Shown in pieces: positions 17,871-27,530 of a stretch of DNA of 64,000 bases. The translations under genes were made by a program, and so were the position numbers. The notes under the pieces are model-generated. The model saw nothing but the letters and a program-made list of their open reading frames with translations, did not search any database and was not told where the DNA came from. Source of the DNA: Rhizobium sp. CCGE 510 (GTDB taxonomy: Bacteria > Pseudomonadota > Alphaproteobacteria > Rhizobiales > Rhizobiaceae); NCBI RefSeq assembly GCF_000292525.1, contig NZ_AEYF01000026.1, positions 1 to 64,000 on the forward strand. Direction: 5' to 3'. Each line of letters opens with the position of its first letter. The first letter of the stretch is position 1.

Positions 17871-18608
17871 ATGGACGGGGTGACACACGCATCAGATCGC
17901 AGGGCCGGCGTCGGCAAGGCGGCGATATCGCCTAGCGGCGGCATTCATCTCGGCAGCCGCATAGTGCTCGACGACGAATTCCTTTCGTGCCGGTCGAGCG
18001 TCCGGCGTTTCCGGCGTGGCGAGGTCATCGCCGGGGCCGGCGTCCTGGTGGATATGTTCGCTCGCGTGCATTCGGGGGTAGTCAGCGCAAGCACGATGCT
18101 TCCCGACGGCAGGGAATTTATCGTCGAAATCATCCCAAAATCGGGCCTGATCGGCGAGCTCGAGGTTTTGCGCAGGCAGACGTTGAGCCTCGAGTACCGG
18201 GCCGGTTCCAACTGCGAGCTGCACTTCTTCGAAGGCCGCCTGCTGCGCGACATGTATGCAAGCGATCCTAGCTTTCGCGAAAAGGTCTTCTCCAGGGCGC
18301 TGGCGCGTATTTCGGAGCTCGAACTCCGGATGATTGCGAATGCGGCGTCGAGCCTGCAGTCAAGGCTGGCCAGCACACTGCTGCGGCTCTCGGCCGTTTA
18401 TGGAAAAGATGCGGCAAACAGCGGAGATGAACTGATCATCTCGCAAAATGATCTGGCCGCGACGCTGCCGGCGTCTCGCGAGAAGGTCAATCAATGCCTG
18501 CGGCGCCTGCGTGAAGGCAAGATCATCGACGGGGGGCAGGGCAAGATCCGCATTCTTAACCGCAAGGCGCTGGAAGCCTGCGCCAACGGCGCCGTTTCGG
18601 TGAAATGA
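17871..18608 (+). CDS. Crp/Fnr family transcriptional regulator
   Basis: The protein is about 245 aa from ATG 17871, which has GGAG 8 nt upstream; an ATG at 17820 in frame is a weaker alternative. Residues about 45-140 form the cyclic-nucleotide-binding-like barrel (VSASTMLPDGREFIVEIIPKSGLIGELE). A dimer helix follows, then a winged helix-turn-helix (SQNDLAATLPASREKVNQCLRRLREGKII). No cysteine cluster of the Fnr [4Fe-4S] type is present. Its stop overlaps the next glycosyltransferase start (ATGA), so it heads the right-arm polysaccharide operon and is the obvious candidate regulator of the locus. Effector unknown; cyclases are common in rhizobia. Confidence 0.87.
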   Translation: MDGVTHASDRRAGVGKAAISPSGGIHLGSRIVLDDEFLSCRSSVRRFRRGEVIAGAGVLVDMFARVHSGVVSASTMLPDGREFIVEIIPKSGLIGELEVLRRQTLSLEYRAGSNCELHFFEGRLLRDMYASDPSFREKVFSRALARISELELRMIANAASSLQSRLASTLLRLSAVYGKDAANSGDELIISQNDLAATLPASREKVNQCLRRLREGKIIDGGQGKIRILNRKALEACANGAVSVK

Positions 18609-19954
18609 TGCGCCTGTCGCCTTCAGGGGCCATCCGACCCACCGCAAGCGTCGGCCGGTTTCCCGGCCCTGGCACGACAAAGATCGATCGCGTGGTCATC
18701 ATCGACGATTACTCGGTGGCCAGAGGCGGGGCGACAGGCCTGGCGGTGCTGTCTGCCAAGCTTTTTCGCGGGCTCGGCATTCCAGTGACCTATATTTGCG
18801 GGGATGACGCCGCCAATGCAGAGCTTGCCGCACTCGGAGTCTCGATGGTCGGACTGAAAAGCCGCGACCTGCTCAGTGTCAAGCGTGCGAAAGCGTTCGT
18901 CACCGGCATTCATAATGGCGCTGCCGTGCGCATGGTGGCGAACTGGATTGCTGCAAAAGATACTGCCAACACCATCTACCATGTGCATGGCTGGCACCAG
19001 ATCCTATCTCCCGCGATTTTCAGGGCGTTGGTGCCGGTCGCCAGACGATGTGTGGTTCACGCGCATGATTTCTTCACGGCCTGCCCCAACGGCGCCTTCT
19101 TCGACTATCAGGCGCAGGAGATCTGCCTGCGACGCCCGCTCGGCGGGAGCTGCATTGCGACGGCTTGCGACAAGAGAAGTTATTCGCACAAATTGTGGCG
19201 TGTCGCCCGCGGCTCGAATATCCTCCGGCTCTTGAAGGATCAGGCCGATTTCGGCCGAATAATTCTGCTGCACGAGAAGATGGCGAGCTTTCTCGTCGGC
19301 GCCGGCTATCGGCCCGAAAGGCTGACGACGATCCGCAATCCTGTCGCTCCACTCTCCATCAAACGGATCGAGGCGGAGGCCAACGACGAGTTCGTGTTCA
19401 TCGGACGGTTGGACGAGGAGAAAGGCGTGGAGGACGCCGTTGCTGCCACACGCAGAGCCGGCGTCAGGCTCTGTGTGATCGGGGACGGGCCGCTGATGCC
19501 GCTGGTTTCTGCGGCAGGAGATCACGTCAGAGCCGTCGGCTGGCAGTCGCATGCGGAGATCGGTCCGACCATCCGCAAGGCGCGTGCGCTGTTGATGCCC
19601 TCGCGTTATCCCGAGCCGTTCGGTCTCGTCGCTATCGAAGCGGCCAGGAGCGGTCTGCCCGTCATTATGTCGCGCAGCGCTTTTCTCGCCGAGGAAATGG
19701 AAAGAGCCGGCATGGCACTTGCCTGCGATACGGCCGATCAAAGCGCCTTTGCCGATACTTTGCGGCGATTCAGCCAAATGCCCAGGCATGAGGTACGTGC
19801 CATGAGCGAGCGGGCTTTCAGACTGTCGCCGGATCTGGCCTCGACACACGAGGAATGGCGCGACGCGCTTCTTGCCGAATATCACAGCCTGATTTCGACG
19901 AATGCGGTTTCCGAGCTGACAGACGGTGTGGCGATACAAGGAGTATTGAGTTGA
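18605..19954 (+). CDS. Family 4 glycosyltransferase
   Basis: The 449-aa GT-B protein has an N-terminal acceptor domain beginning VVIIDDYSVARGGATGLAV and a C-terminal glycosyl_transf_1 domain: FIGRLDEEKGVEDAV, CVIGDGPL and the EX7E motif in EPFGLVAIEA near residue 340. Retaining GT4 enzymes use nucleotide sugars to extend lipid-linked glycans. The start overlaps the regulator's stop by 4 nt and no strong independent ribosome-binding site is visible, so translation is probably coupled. A run of Cys residues at about 160-190 (CPNGAFF, CLRRPLGGSC) is typical of a subgroup of polysaccharide GT4s. Confidence 0.87.
   Translation: MMRLSPSGAIRPTASVGRFPGPGTTKIDRVVIIDDYSVARGGATGLAVLSAKLFRGLGIPVTYICGDDAANAELAALGVSMVGLKSRDLLSVKRAKAFVTGIHNGAAVRMVANWIAAKDTANTIYHVHGWHQILSPAIFRALVPVARRCVVHAHDFFTACPNGAFFDYQAQEICLRRPLGGSCIATACDKRSYSHKLWRVARGSNILRLLKDQADFGRIILLHEKMASFLVGAGYRPERLTTIRNPVAPLSIKRIEAEANDEFVFIGRLDEEKGVEDAVAATRRAGVRLCVIGDGPLMPLVSAAGDHVRAVGWQSHAEIGPTIRKARALLMPSRYPEPFGLVAIEAARSGLPVIMSRSAFLAEEMERAGMALACDTADQSAFADTLRRFSQMPRHEVRAMSERAFRLSPDLASTHEEWRDALLAEYHSLISTNAVSELTDGVAIQGVLS
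19938..19950 (+). promoter_or_regulatory. Ribosome-binding site fixing a TTG start
   Basis: AAGGAG at 19938-19943 lies 7 nt before TTG 19951. This is the only good site for the second GT4 gene and shows that it uses TTG, overlapping the upstream stop as TTGA. Confidence 0.7.
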
Positions 19955-21189
19955 CCCTTAAAGCAACAACCTCTCTTCCCGACGCGAGGGCTTTTCCGAC
20001 CGATGCGCCTGTCATGGCGAAAAGGCGCGCCGCCGAGGCCGGAAGCGAAACCGGGCAACTTCGCGTCGCCATCGTGCACTATTGGCTCGTTTCGATGCGC
20101 GGCGGTGAGAAAGTCCTCGAAGAGCTGTGCCGCATGTTTCCGCAGGCCGACATCTTCACCCTCGTCTGCAACCGGGACCGCCTCAGCGATTTTCTGAAGA
20201 CACGGAATATCCGCACCTCTTTCCTGCAGAAGATCCCTGGCGCGCAGCGGCATTATACCAAGATGCTGCCGCTGATGCCCTTCGCGCTCGAGCAGTTCGA
20301 TCTGCAGGATTACGACTTGGTGCTGTCGAGCGAATCCGGCCCCGCCAAAGGCATCATCACGCGCGCCGACGCTCTCCATGTCTGCTACTGCCATTCGCCG
20401 ATGCGCTATATCTGGGATCAATTCCATGTCTATCGCCACGGTCTTCCCTGGGTGGGACGTGCCTTGATGTCGATTACCGCGCCCATGCTGCGCGCCTGGG
20501 ACGTGACGACGTCCTCGCGCGTCGATGTGTTCGTCGCCAACTCCGATTATGTCGCAAGCCGGATCCGCCGCTTCTACGACCGGGACTCTGTCGTCATTCA
20601 TCCGCCCGTTGCGACCGACGATTTTGCGGTTGGGAAGGGGAAAGGCGAATTTTACCTCTATGCGGGACAGCTGACCACATACAAGCGGCCGGATATCGCG
20701 GTGCGCGCCTGCACCGAGGCCGGCCGAAAGCTGGTCGTCATCGGAGAGGGAGAGCAACTCCCTTATCTGAAGTCGATCGCCGGCCCGACCGTTGAGTTTC
20801 TCGGCCATCAGCCCTTTAACGTCCTACGCGACCACCTGTCGCGATGCCGCGCCCTGTTGTTTCCGGGTACGGAGGATTTCGGCATCCTGCCGGTTGAAGC
20901 AATGGCATCAGGGCGGCCGGTTTTGGCTTTCGACGCGGGCGGCGCCCGGGAAACCGTATCCGCGCCACAGGTCGGATTCCGCTTCGCGCAACAGACGACG
21001 GAAGCCCTTTTGGAAACGATGGCAGCATTCGAAGCGGTCGAGGACGATATCGATCCGCATGCAATCCGCGCACACTCGCTGAAATTCTCCGCCTCTGTAT
21101 TCCGCGATCGTCTGTCCAGTCTCATCGAGCAACACTTGTCCAGCCATGGAGACGGATCTGCCGACGTGTTCAGAAGACGGCACGGTTGA
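19951..21189 (+). CDS. Family 4 glycosyltransferase (TTG start)
   Basis: The 412-aa GT-B protein carries RVAIVHYWLVSMRGGEKVLEEL at about residue 32, CYCHSPMRYIWDQ mid-protein (a signature of mannosyltransferase-like GT4s), GEGEQLPYL, and the EX7E motif in EDFGILPVEAMASGRPV. TTG 19951 is chosen because of the AAGGAG 7 nt before it. The gene overlaps the previous stop by 4 nt. Longer versions starting at 19855 would run deep into the upstream gene. It probably adds a sugar to the repeat unit in the same pathway. Confidence 0.86.
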   Translation: MTLKATTSLPDARAFPTDAPVMAKRRAAEAGSETGQLRVAIVHYWLVSMRGGEKVLEELCRMFPQADIFTLVCNRDRLSDFLKTRNIRTSFLQKIPGAQRHYTKMLPLMPFALEQFDLQDYDLVLSSESGPAKGIITRADALHVCYCHSPMRYIWDQFHVYRHGLPWVGRALMSITAPMLRAWDVTTSSRVDVFVANSDYVASRIRRFYDRDSVVIHPPVATDDFAVGKGKGEFYLYAGQLTTYKRPDIAVRACTEAGRKLVVIGEGEQLPYLKSIAGPTVEFLGHQPFNVLRDHLSRCRALLFPGTEDFGILPVEAMASGRPVLAFDAGGARETVSAPQVGFRFAQQTTEALLETMAAFEAVEDDIDPHAIRAHSLKFSASVFRDRLSSLIEQHLSSHGDGSADVFRRRHG

Positions 21190-21272
21190 GGGGAAGGAAC
21201 GGAGCTGCCTGCCTTGCCGCGCCCCGAACCGAAGCCGCTTCAAACCCTCGACGAGGAATAGATAAACAGATC

Positions 21273-22754
21273 ATGTCAAGCGTATCTCAGAGGACGGCGA
21301 CGGCAAGCATATGGACCATCAGTGGGAAATTTCTCGCGCGGATGCTCGATTTCGTCAGCCTTCTTGTCCTGGCAAGGCTGTTGAGCCCTGAGGATTTCGG
21401 CCTGGTCGCCATCGCGACGTCGGTCTTGGTCATCGTCGAGGCGATTCTCGACCTGCCGTTGACGCAGGCCCTGATGCGCCAATCGTCGCCTTCGGACGAG
21501 ATGTTCGCGACGGCCTTCACCCTCAGCCTGCTGAGAGGGCTGGCCATCAGCCTGCTGATGATGATCATCTCCTGGCCAATGGCGCTGGTCTACGACGAAC
21601 CCCGGCTTTTCGCCCTTGTCGCCGTTCTCTCGATCGCGCCTGCCATGCGCAGCATGACCAGTCCGCGCATGGTTCTTTTCATGCAACGGTTTGATTTCAA
21701 GAGGGAGTTCGCGCTCGATCTCATCGCCAAGGGATCGACATTGTTGTTCGGGGTGGGTGTAGCTGTGGCAACAGGCAGCTACTGGGGGCTGGCGATCGGA
21801 GCGGTCGCCGGCCCGACGGCGGCGATGATCACGTCCTATGTCTTTGCGCCGATGCGACCGACGTTCAGCCTTTCCGAATGGAAGCATTTTCAGGACATGA
21901 TCAGCTGGAATACCGTGTCGCAGGTGCTGAATTCGATCAATTGGCAGCTGGACCGGCTGCTTCTGCCGCGTTTTACCGGCTTGTCGACGTTCGGCGCCTT
22001 CAGCGTCGCAGACAATATTGCGGGTATTCCGTACCAGACCTTCGTCGGACCGTTGCTGCGCCCGCTGATGGCGGCATTCTCCACTGTCGAAGACCGCCGC
22101 AACCTGGTCGCCGCCTATCTAAAGGCGACGAATGCTATCACCTTCGTCGCGGCACCCATTCTCATCGCCCTTGCCCTTCTCGCTGAGCCGACGGTGCGTA
22201 TCCTCGTCGGCGAGAAATGGGCATCGTCCGCGCCGATCCTGCAATGGCTGTGCATTGTCAGCCTGCTCGGTCTTCCCACGAACATGATGCCGCCATTGGC
22301 CATGGTCATGAACAATACCCGTTATGTCGCTCTCCGGATGTTTGTCGAGTTCGCCGTCCGGGTTCCGGTTACCATTGTGGGTATCGCCTATTTTCAGGTG
22401 CCGGGGGCGCTTGGCGCGCGGGTCGTGGCAGTCCTCGTCGCCTATGGCGCATCGCTCGTCATTACACGGCGGCTGATCGGCGCGAGTTTTGCCGCGCAAT
22501 TGAATTCCTTTTTCCGGCCTCTGCTTGCGAGCTTGCCGATGATCGCTTTCCTGCTCTGGGCGGAGCCGATGCTCGTCGCCATGCCTGTCGGTCTCAATCT
22601 TATCGTCGGCCTAGCACTTTTCGGCGGGGCGGCAGCGGGGATTTTCTGGGCTGGCGCCTTGCTGTTGTGGCAGATGATCGGAAGGCCCGACGGCATCGAG
22701 ACCATCATCGTCCAAAGGCTCATGCCGCGACGAAACGGGGTCTTTTCCTCATGA
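21273..22754 (+). CDS. Wzx-type polysaccharide flippase (ExoT/RfbX-like)
   Basis: The ~493-aa inner-membrane protein has about 12-14 hydrophobic helices and the polysaccharide biosynthesis (MOP superfamily) start ATASIWTISGKFLARMLDFVSL followed by LARLLSPEDFGLVAIA. It should flip the undecaprenyl-linked repeat unit to the periplasm for the Wzy-like polymerase encoded at 10809-12278. I start at ATG 21273; a TTG at 21186 touching the upstream stop is possible but adds a hydrophilic, unconserved-looking leader. It lies between the second GT4 and the glycanase in the plus-strand operon. Confidence 0.87.
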   Translation: MSSVSQRTATASIWTISGKFLARMLDFVSLLVLARLLSPEDFGLVAIATSVLVIVEAILDLPLTQALMRQSSPSDEMFATAFTLSLLRGLAISLLMMIISWPMALVYDEPRLFALVAVLSIAPAMRSMTSPRMVLFMQRFDFKREFALDLIAKGSTLLFGVGVAVATGSYWGLAIGAVAGPTAAMITSYVFAPMRPTFSLSEWKHFQDMISWNTVSQVLNSINWQLDRLLLPRFTGLSTFGAFSVADNIAGIPYQTFVGPLLRPLMAAFSTVEDRRNLVAAYLKATNAITFVAAPILIALALLAEPTVRILVGEKWASSAPILQWLCIVSLLGLPTNMMPPLAMVMNNTRYVALRMFVEFAVRVPVTIVGIAYFQVPGALGARVVAVLVAYGASLVITRRLIGASFAAQLNSFFRPLLASLPMIAFLLWAEPMLVAMPVGLNLIVGLALFGGAAAGIFWAGALLLWQMIGRPDGIETIIVQRLMPRRNGVFSS

Positions 22755-22805
22755 TCGAGAAGAGTGCATCCCAACGATTTGTTTGGCGTTTTCAGAGGAG
22801 TAGCA

Positions 22806-23633
22806 ATGCGTTACGGGATATCTGCTAAGGGGCTCGGTTTGCTCCTCGTCCTCGGTCTGGGCGCGTTGCGGGGCCAGCCCAGCGTGGCCCAGGAGCCGCT
22901 CAATATCGATGCATACCAGCTCACATTCGAGGAGAGTTTTGACAGCCTTGACGTTTCGGCCTGGGGAGAGAAAAGCTCCCGCTGGATCGCCCATACACCG
23001 TGGAACGGTGATTTCGGTGATGCCCGTTTCACCGATCCGGCCCCCGGTTTTCCGTTTACCACCGATCAGGGAATTCTGAAGATCGAGGCGCGCAAGGAGG
23101 CCGACGGCACCTGGCGCTCGGGCTTGCTGTCGTCGGTGAACCCGAAGGGTGAAGGTTTTTCGCAGCAGTTCGGCTATTTCGAAGCACGGATGAAGCTGCC
23201 GCCCGGCAAGGGAGTCTGGCCGGCATTCTGGCTCATCGGCCTCGACCGGTCGAAATACACCTCCGAAATCGACGTGCTGGAATATTATGGACGCGCGCCC
23301 TACGAATTCAGCATGGGTTTTCATGTCTGGCGTCAGAGCCAGGGCGGGCAGAACAGCACCGGTGGCCATTGGCAAAGCGTCCAGCACGGAATCTTGAACA
23401 GCGAATATCACACCTACGGCGTCGATATCCAAGCTGACAAGACAAGCTTCTACTTCGATCGTCAGTTCATCTGGAGCTTCGACACGCCGAAGGAATTCTA
23501 CATGCCGTTTTATCCGTTGGTAAATCTGGCGCTTGGCTCGGGTTGGCCGATCGATGAAACGCCGAACCCTTCCATTCTGCTCGTCGACTATATCCATGTT
23601 TACAAGCGGAAGCCTGCCGACGCAGCGAATTGA
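22806..23633 (+). CDS. Secreted GH16 endo-beta-glycanase (ExoK-like)
   Basis: The 275-aa protein starts at ATG 22806 with GAGGAG 5 nt upstream. It has a signal peptide (LGLLLVLGLGALRG), then one GH16 domain. The catalytic motif EIDVLE is intact (nucleophile and acid/base Glu), and FGYFEARMKLPPGKGVWPAFW is the classic lead-in. ExoK and related enzymes cut nascent or mature exopolysaccharide at beta-1,3/1,4-glucosidic bonds, setting polymer size. As the last gene of the Crp/Fnr-GT4-GT4-Wzx operon it predicts a beta-glucan-like linkage in the product. The gene converges with the ABC ATPase gene only 26 nt away. Confidence 0.9.
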   Translation: MRYGISAKGLGLLLVLGLGALRGQPSVAQEPLNIDAYQLTFEESFDSLDVSAWGEKSSRWIAHTPWNGDFGDARFTDPAPGFPFTTDQGILKIEARKEADGTWRSGLLSSVNPKGEGFSQQFGYFEARMKLPPGKGVWPAFWLIGLDRSKYTSEIDVLEYYGRAPYEFSMGFHVWRQSQGGQNSTGGHWQSVQHGILNSEYHTYGVDIQADKTSFYFDRQFIWSFDTPKEFYMPFYPLVNLALGSGWPIDETPNPSILLVDYIHVYKRKPADAAN

Positions 23634-23659
23634 ACGAGTGGCTCATGGTGCGTGCCGGC

Positions 23660-24735
<1,076 letters not shown>

Positions 24736-24739
<4 letters not shown>

Positions 24740-25665
24740 CGCACCGGCTCCTGAAGCGTTGTCGGACCGCCATAATTGCGGGGAAGGGTTGAGATGGCGC
24801 GCGAGGCAACCTCGGTTCCCGCGATCAGGCAGGAAAGCAGCGGCGCATCGCCTGCGAGAGCCGCGAGGAAAGCGGCGTTGAAGACATCGCCGGCACCGAT
24901 CGTATCGACAACTTCGACAATGGGTGCGCCCACCGAAACCAACACGCCCTCCGGCCCGATCGCGATCGCGCCGTCCGGGCCACGCTTAACGACGACGATC
25001 GCATACTGCGGCATATGCAATCTGATATGACGCGCGGCCTCGATCGGATCGACGATGCCGGCAAGCGTCGTCGCTTCGATTTCGTTCAACAGCGCGATAC
25101 CGCTGCGGGAGAGCCAGGCGCGTGTCGCCGCGCAATTCCGCTGCGTCCAACCGTCGAGCGGCCAACCGGTGTCGAGTGCGACGGTAATGTCATGGCTGTC
25201 GGCCCAGTCGAAGAAGGCGTCGTATTGCTCGGTCAGATCGTCGGTCAGGAACGAGCCGCAAAGAAGAGCGTAACCGCTTTCAAGGCGCGCTGCGTCGAGG
25301 ACCGCAAAGACATCGGCCAGACTGAAACGCGGCAGATGGCCCTTGGTCGTGAAGAAGGTGCGCTCGCCGTCCGGATGGGTGATGCCGACGGAGAGCGTCG
25401 TTTTCTCAGGGCGTATGGGCCACTTCTCGGAGCGGTGGCCGAAGGCTTCGCTCAGCCAGCGGCCGAATTGGTCACTGCCGATATTGGCGGCGATCTCGAA
25501 TTCGACGCCAAGCGCCTGCCAGGCGAGTGCGCTGTTGCCGGCGGCTCCGCCGACCCGCAGTTCGTCATGATCGACGATGATTTCCGTCCCGGCCTTCGGC
25601 CAGGCGGCTGCCGGCCCGAGGATCAGGTCGACGTTGACGTTGCCGATGACTGCAAGCGGCCGCAT
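24736..25665 (-). CDS. PfkB-family carbohydrate kinase
   Basis: The 309-aa ribokinase-fold enzyme shows the first PfkB signature (ELRVGGAAGNSALAWQALG) and the second with its catalytic base and anion hole, DTIGAGDVFNAAF near residue 247. It phosphorylates a sugar, probably on import by the adjacent ABC system. It directly abuts the SIS gene and overlaps the ATPase gene. Kinase plus SIS-domain enzyme plus transporter is the layout of Amadori-product (fructoselysine-type, FrlD/FrlB) or amino-sugar catabolism; that assignment is inference. Confidence 0.88.
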
Positions 25666-26688
25666 TCATTCGCTCCGGGTGATCTTGGTGGATCGAACCG
25701 GCGTTCCGGCATTCTCCACACGGGCGTCGGCAAAGGCGATCATCAGCCGCTGGGCAACCGGCAGCATGGCGAAGATCGCGGCAAGGCCCGTTACAGGGGT
25801 AAAGCGGATTGTCACCGCGCCGGCGACCGGCGCTTGCCCGGATGCGTCGAACAGGATGACGGGGGCGCCGGTCTCGACGGCGGAGGTCGCCATGGCGGTC
25901 ACCAGGCCGGATGTCTCGTCCAAGCCGCGAAACAGCACGACGCCGATTTCCGGCCCCAGCATCTCCATCGGCCCATGGCGCAACTGGCCGCCTTCAAGCG
26001 AGAAGCAAGGGCGGCGCGACAATTCCGTCAATCCGAGGGCCAATGCCTCGGCGATGCCCTGCAGCCGGCGGCCTGAGGTGACGACCGTTGCGACGTCTTC
26101 GAGCGCGGTGAGGGCGGCGGCGATGTCATGGTCTTCAGGCGCGTTGAGGATGGCAAGTGCGGCCGCAGGATCGTCGCCGAGGGCGGAAAGGATTGCCAAA
26201 TGCAGGGCGAAGGTTACCGTCAGGCTTCGGGTTGCGGCAAAGGCCAGCTCGGTGCCGCCGGCGCCGACCAGCGATGGGGCGGTTCTTGCGAGGAAGGAAG
26301 TGGCTTCGAGCGTGAGGCCGAAGGTCTCCTCCGTGCCGCCGGTCTCGTCGAACCAACGCACGACCTCGGCGCTCTCACCTGATTGCGAGGTAACGAATAT
26401 CGTCCTGCCGGCAACCGGTAGCGGCTGGCCAAGCTGCTCGGACAGCGGCAAGGCGACGGCATCGATGCCGAGGGCCCGATAGAGCGGCTCGACGGCGCGG
26501 TTGACGGCATGCGAGCCGCCCATGCCGAGCAGAAGCAGCCGGCCGGTCTTCTTCAGCGAGACGGCGGCTCTTGTCGCGATCGGCGCGGTAAGTTCATAGG
26601 AGGCGATCGCATCGGCATGCTGGCGCGCCATTTCGCGATCGATCGCCGCAAGTCCGGCCGGCCGGATTGTTTCTGTGGTCATGTTCAT
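25666..26688 (-). CDS. SIS-domain sugar-phosphate isomerase/deglycase (FrlB/GlmS-like)
   Basis: The 340-aa protein has two SIS domains: the first with LLLLGMGGSHAVNRA and SQSGESAEVVRW (phosphosugar-binding Ser/Thr cluster), the second with GRRLQGIAEALALGLTEL. The RHGPMEML segment matches the catalytic loop of the GlmS isomerase/FrlB family. No glutaminase domain is present. Such enzymes isomerise or deglycate phosphorylated amino sugars or Amadori compounds. It overlaps the permease gene by 4 nt and abuts the PfkB kinase, so the pair probably acts kinase first, SIS second. Its length equals that of E. coli FrlB. Confidence 0.82.
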   Translation of the reverse strand: MNMTTETIRPAGLAAIDREMARQHADAIASYELTAPIATRAAVSLKKTGRLLLLGMGGSHAVNRAVEPLYRALGIDAVALPLSEQLGQPLPVAGRTIFVTSQSGESAEVVRWFDETGGTEETFGLTLEATSFLARTAPSLVGAGGTELAFAATRSLTVTFALHLAILSALGDDPAAALAILNAPEDHDIAAALTALEDVATVVTSGRRLQGIAEALALGLTELSRRPCFSLEGGQLRHGPMEMLGPEIGVVLFRGLDETSGLVTAMATSAVETGAPVILFDASGQAPVAGAVTIRFTPVTGLAAIFAMLPVAQRLMIAFADARVENAGTPVRSTKITRSE

Positions 26689-27530
26689 CCCTTGACGCCG
26701 CCGCTGGTGAGCCCTGAAACCAGGGCGCGTTGCATGATGAGACCGATCAGCACCGGAGGCAGGGCGGCGAGCACGCCTGCCGTGGCGATCAGTCCGTAAT
26801 CGGAAACGCGGCCACCGGCGAGATCCGCAATGGCGACGGTCAACGTTTTAGCGCGCTGGTCCGAGGTGAAGAGCAGCGCATAGAAGAATTCGTCCCAGGC
26901 AAGCAGGAATGCAAACAGGCTCGACGTCGCGACCACGGGGCCGGCGAGCGGCAGCGTGATGATCCTCAGCGTCTGAAACAGGCCGGCGCCGTCGATCATC
27001 GCGGCGGATTCGATTTCGCGCGGAATGGAATCGAAGCCCGATTTCATCAGCCAGGTGGTGAAGGGCGCCAGGATGCTCAGATAGACGAGGGCGAGGCCGA
27101 AGACATTGTTCAGCATGCCGAGATGGGAGAGACCCATATAGAGCGGCACGGCGAGCGCCACCGGCGGCAGCATATAGGTGCCGATCACCATCGACAGCGA
27201 CCATCCTACGGAAGGCGTGCGCGACACCGCCCAGCCGGCCGGAATGGCGAGTGCGATCGACGCGATCGTCGCCATGCCAGCCACCTCGATGCTGTTGCGC
27301 AGCGACGAGGTGAAGGCGGCGCCGGCGCTGTTTTCGATCGTCGAGAGCAGCACGGCGTAGCGAGAAAAATCCACCGTTTGCGGCCACCAGCGCAACGGCT
27401 TCGCGGCAAGGTCGCCGGCGGGCGAGATGCTCATGATGAACAGCCACAGGATCGGCGCCAGGATGACGGCGGCAAGCAGAAGCGCGCAGACATAGATGAA
27501 GGCGGAAAACAGCGGGCTTTGGCGTTCCAT
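26685..27530 (-). CDS. CUT1 sugar ABC permease (MalG-type)
   Basis: The 281-aa inner-membrane protein has six hydrophobic helices and the EAA coupling loop IPREIESAAMIDGAGLFQTL, which contacts the ATPase. The MalG-type C-terminus (RALVSGLTSGGVKG) fits CUT1 systems. It overlaps the upstream permease gene by a single base (TGATG) and the downstream SIS gene by 4 nt, so the operon is tightly coupled. Confidence 0.92.
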   Translation of the reverse strand: MERQSPLFSAFIYVCALLLAAVILAPILWLFIMSISPAGDLAAKPLRWWPQTVDFSRYAVLLSTIENSAGAAFTSSLRNSIEVAGMATIASIALAIPAGWAVSRTPSVGWSLSMVIGTYMLPPVALAVPLYMGLSHLGMLNNVFGLALVYLSILAPFTTWLMKSGFDSIPREIESAAMIDGAGLFQTLRIITLPLAGPVVATSSLFAFLLAWDEFFYALLFTSDQRAKTLTVAIADLAGGRVSDYGLIATAGVLAALPPVLIGLIMQRALVSGLTSGGVKG

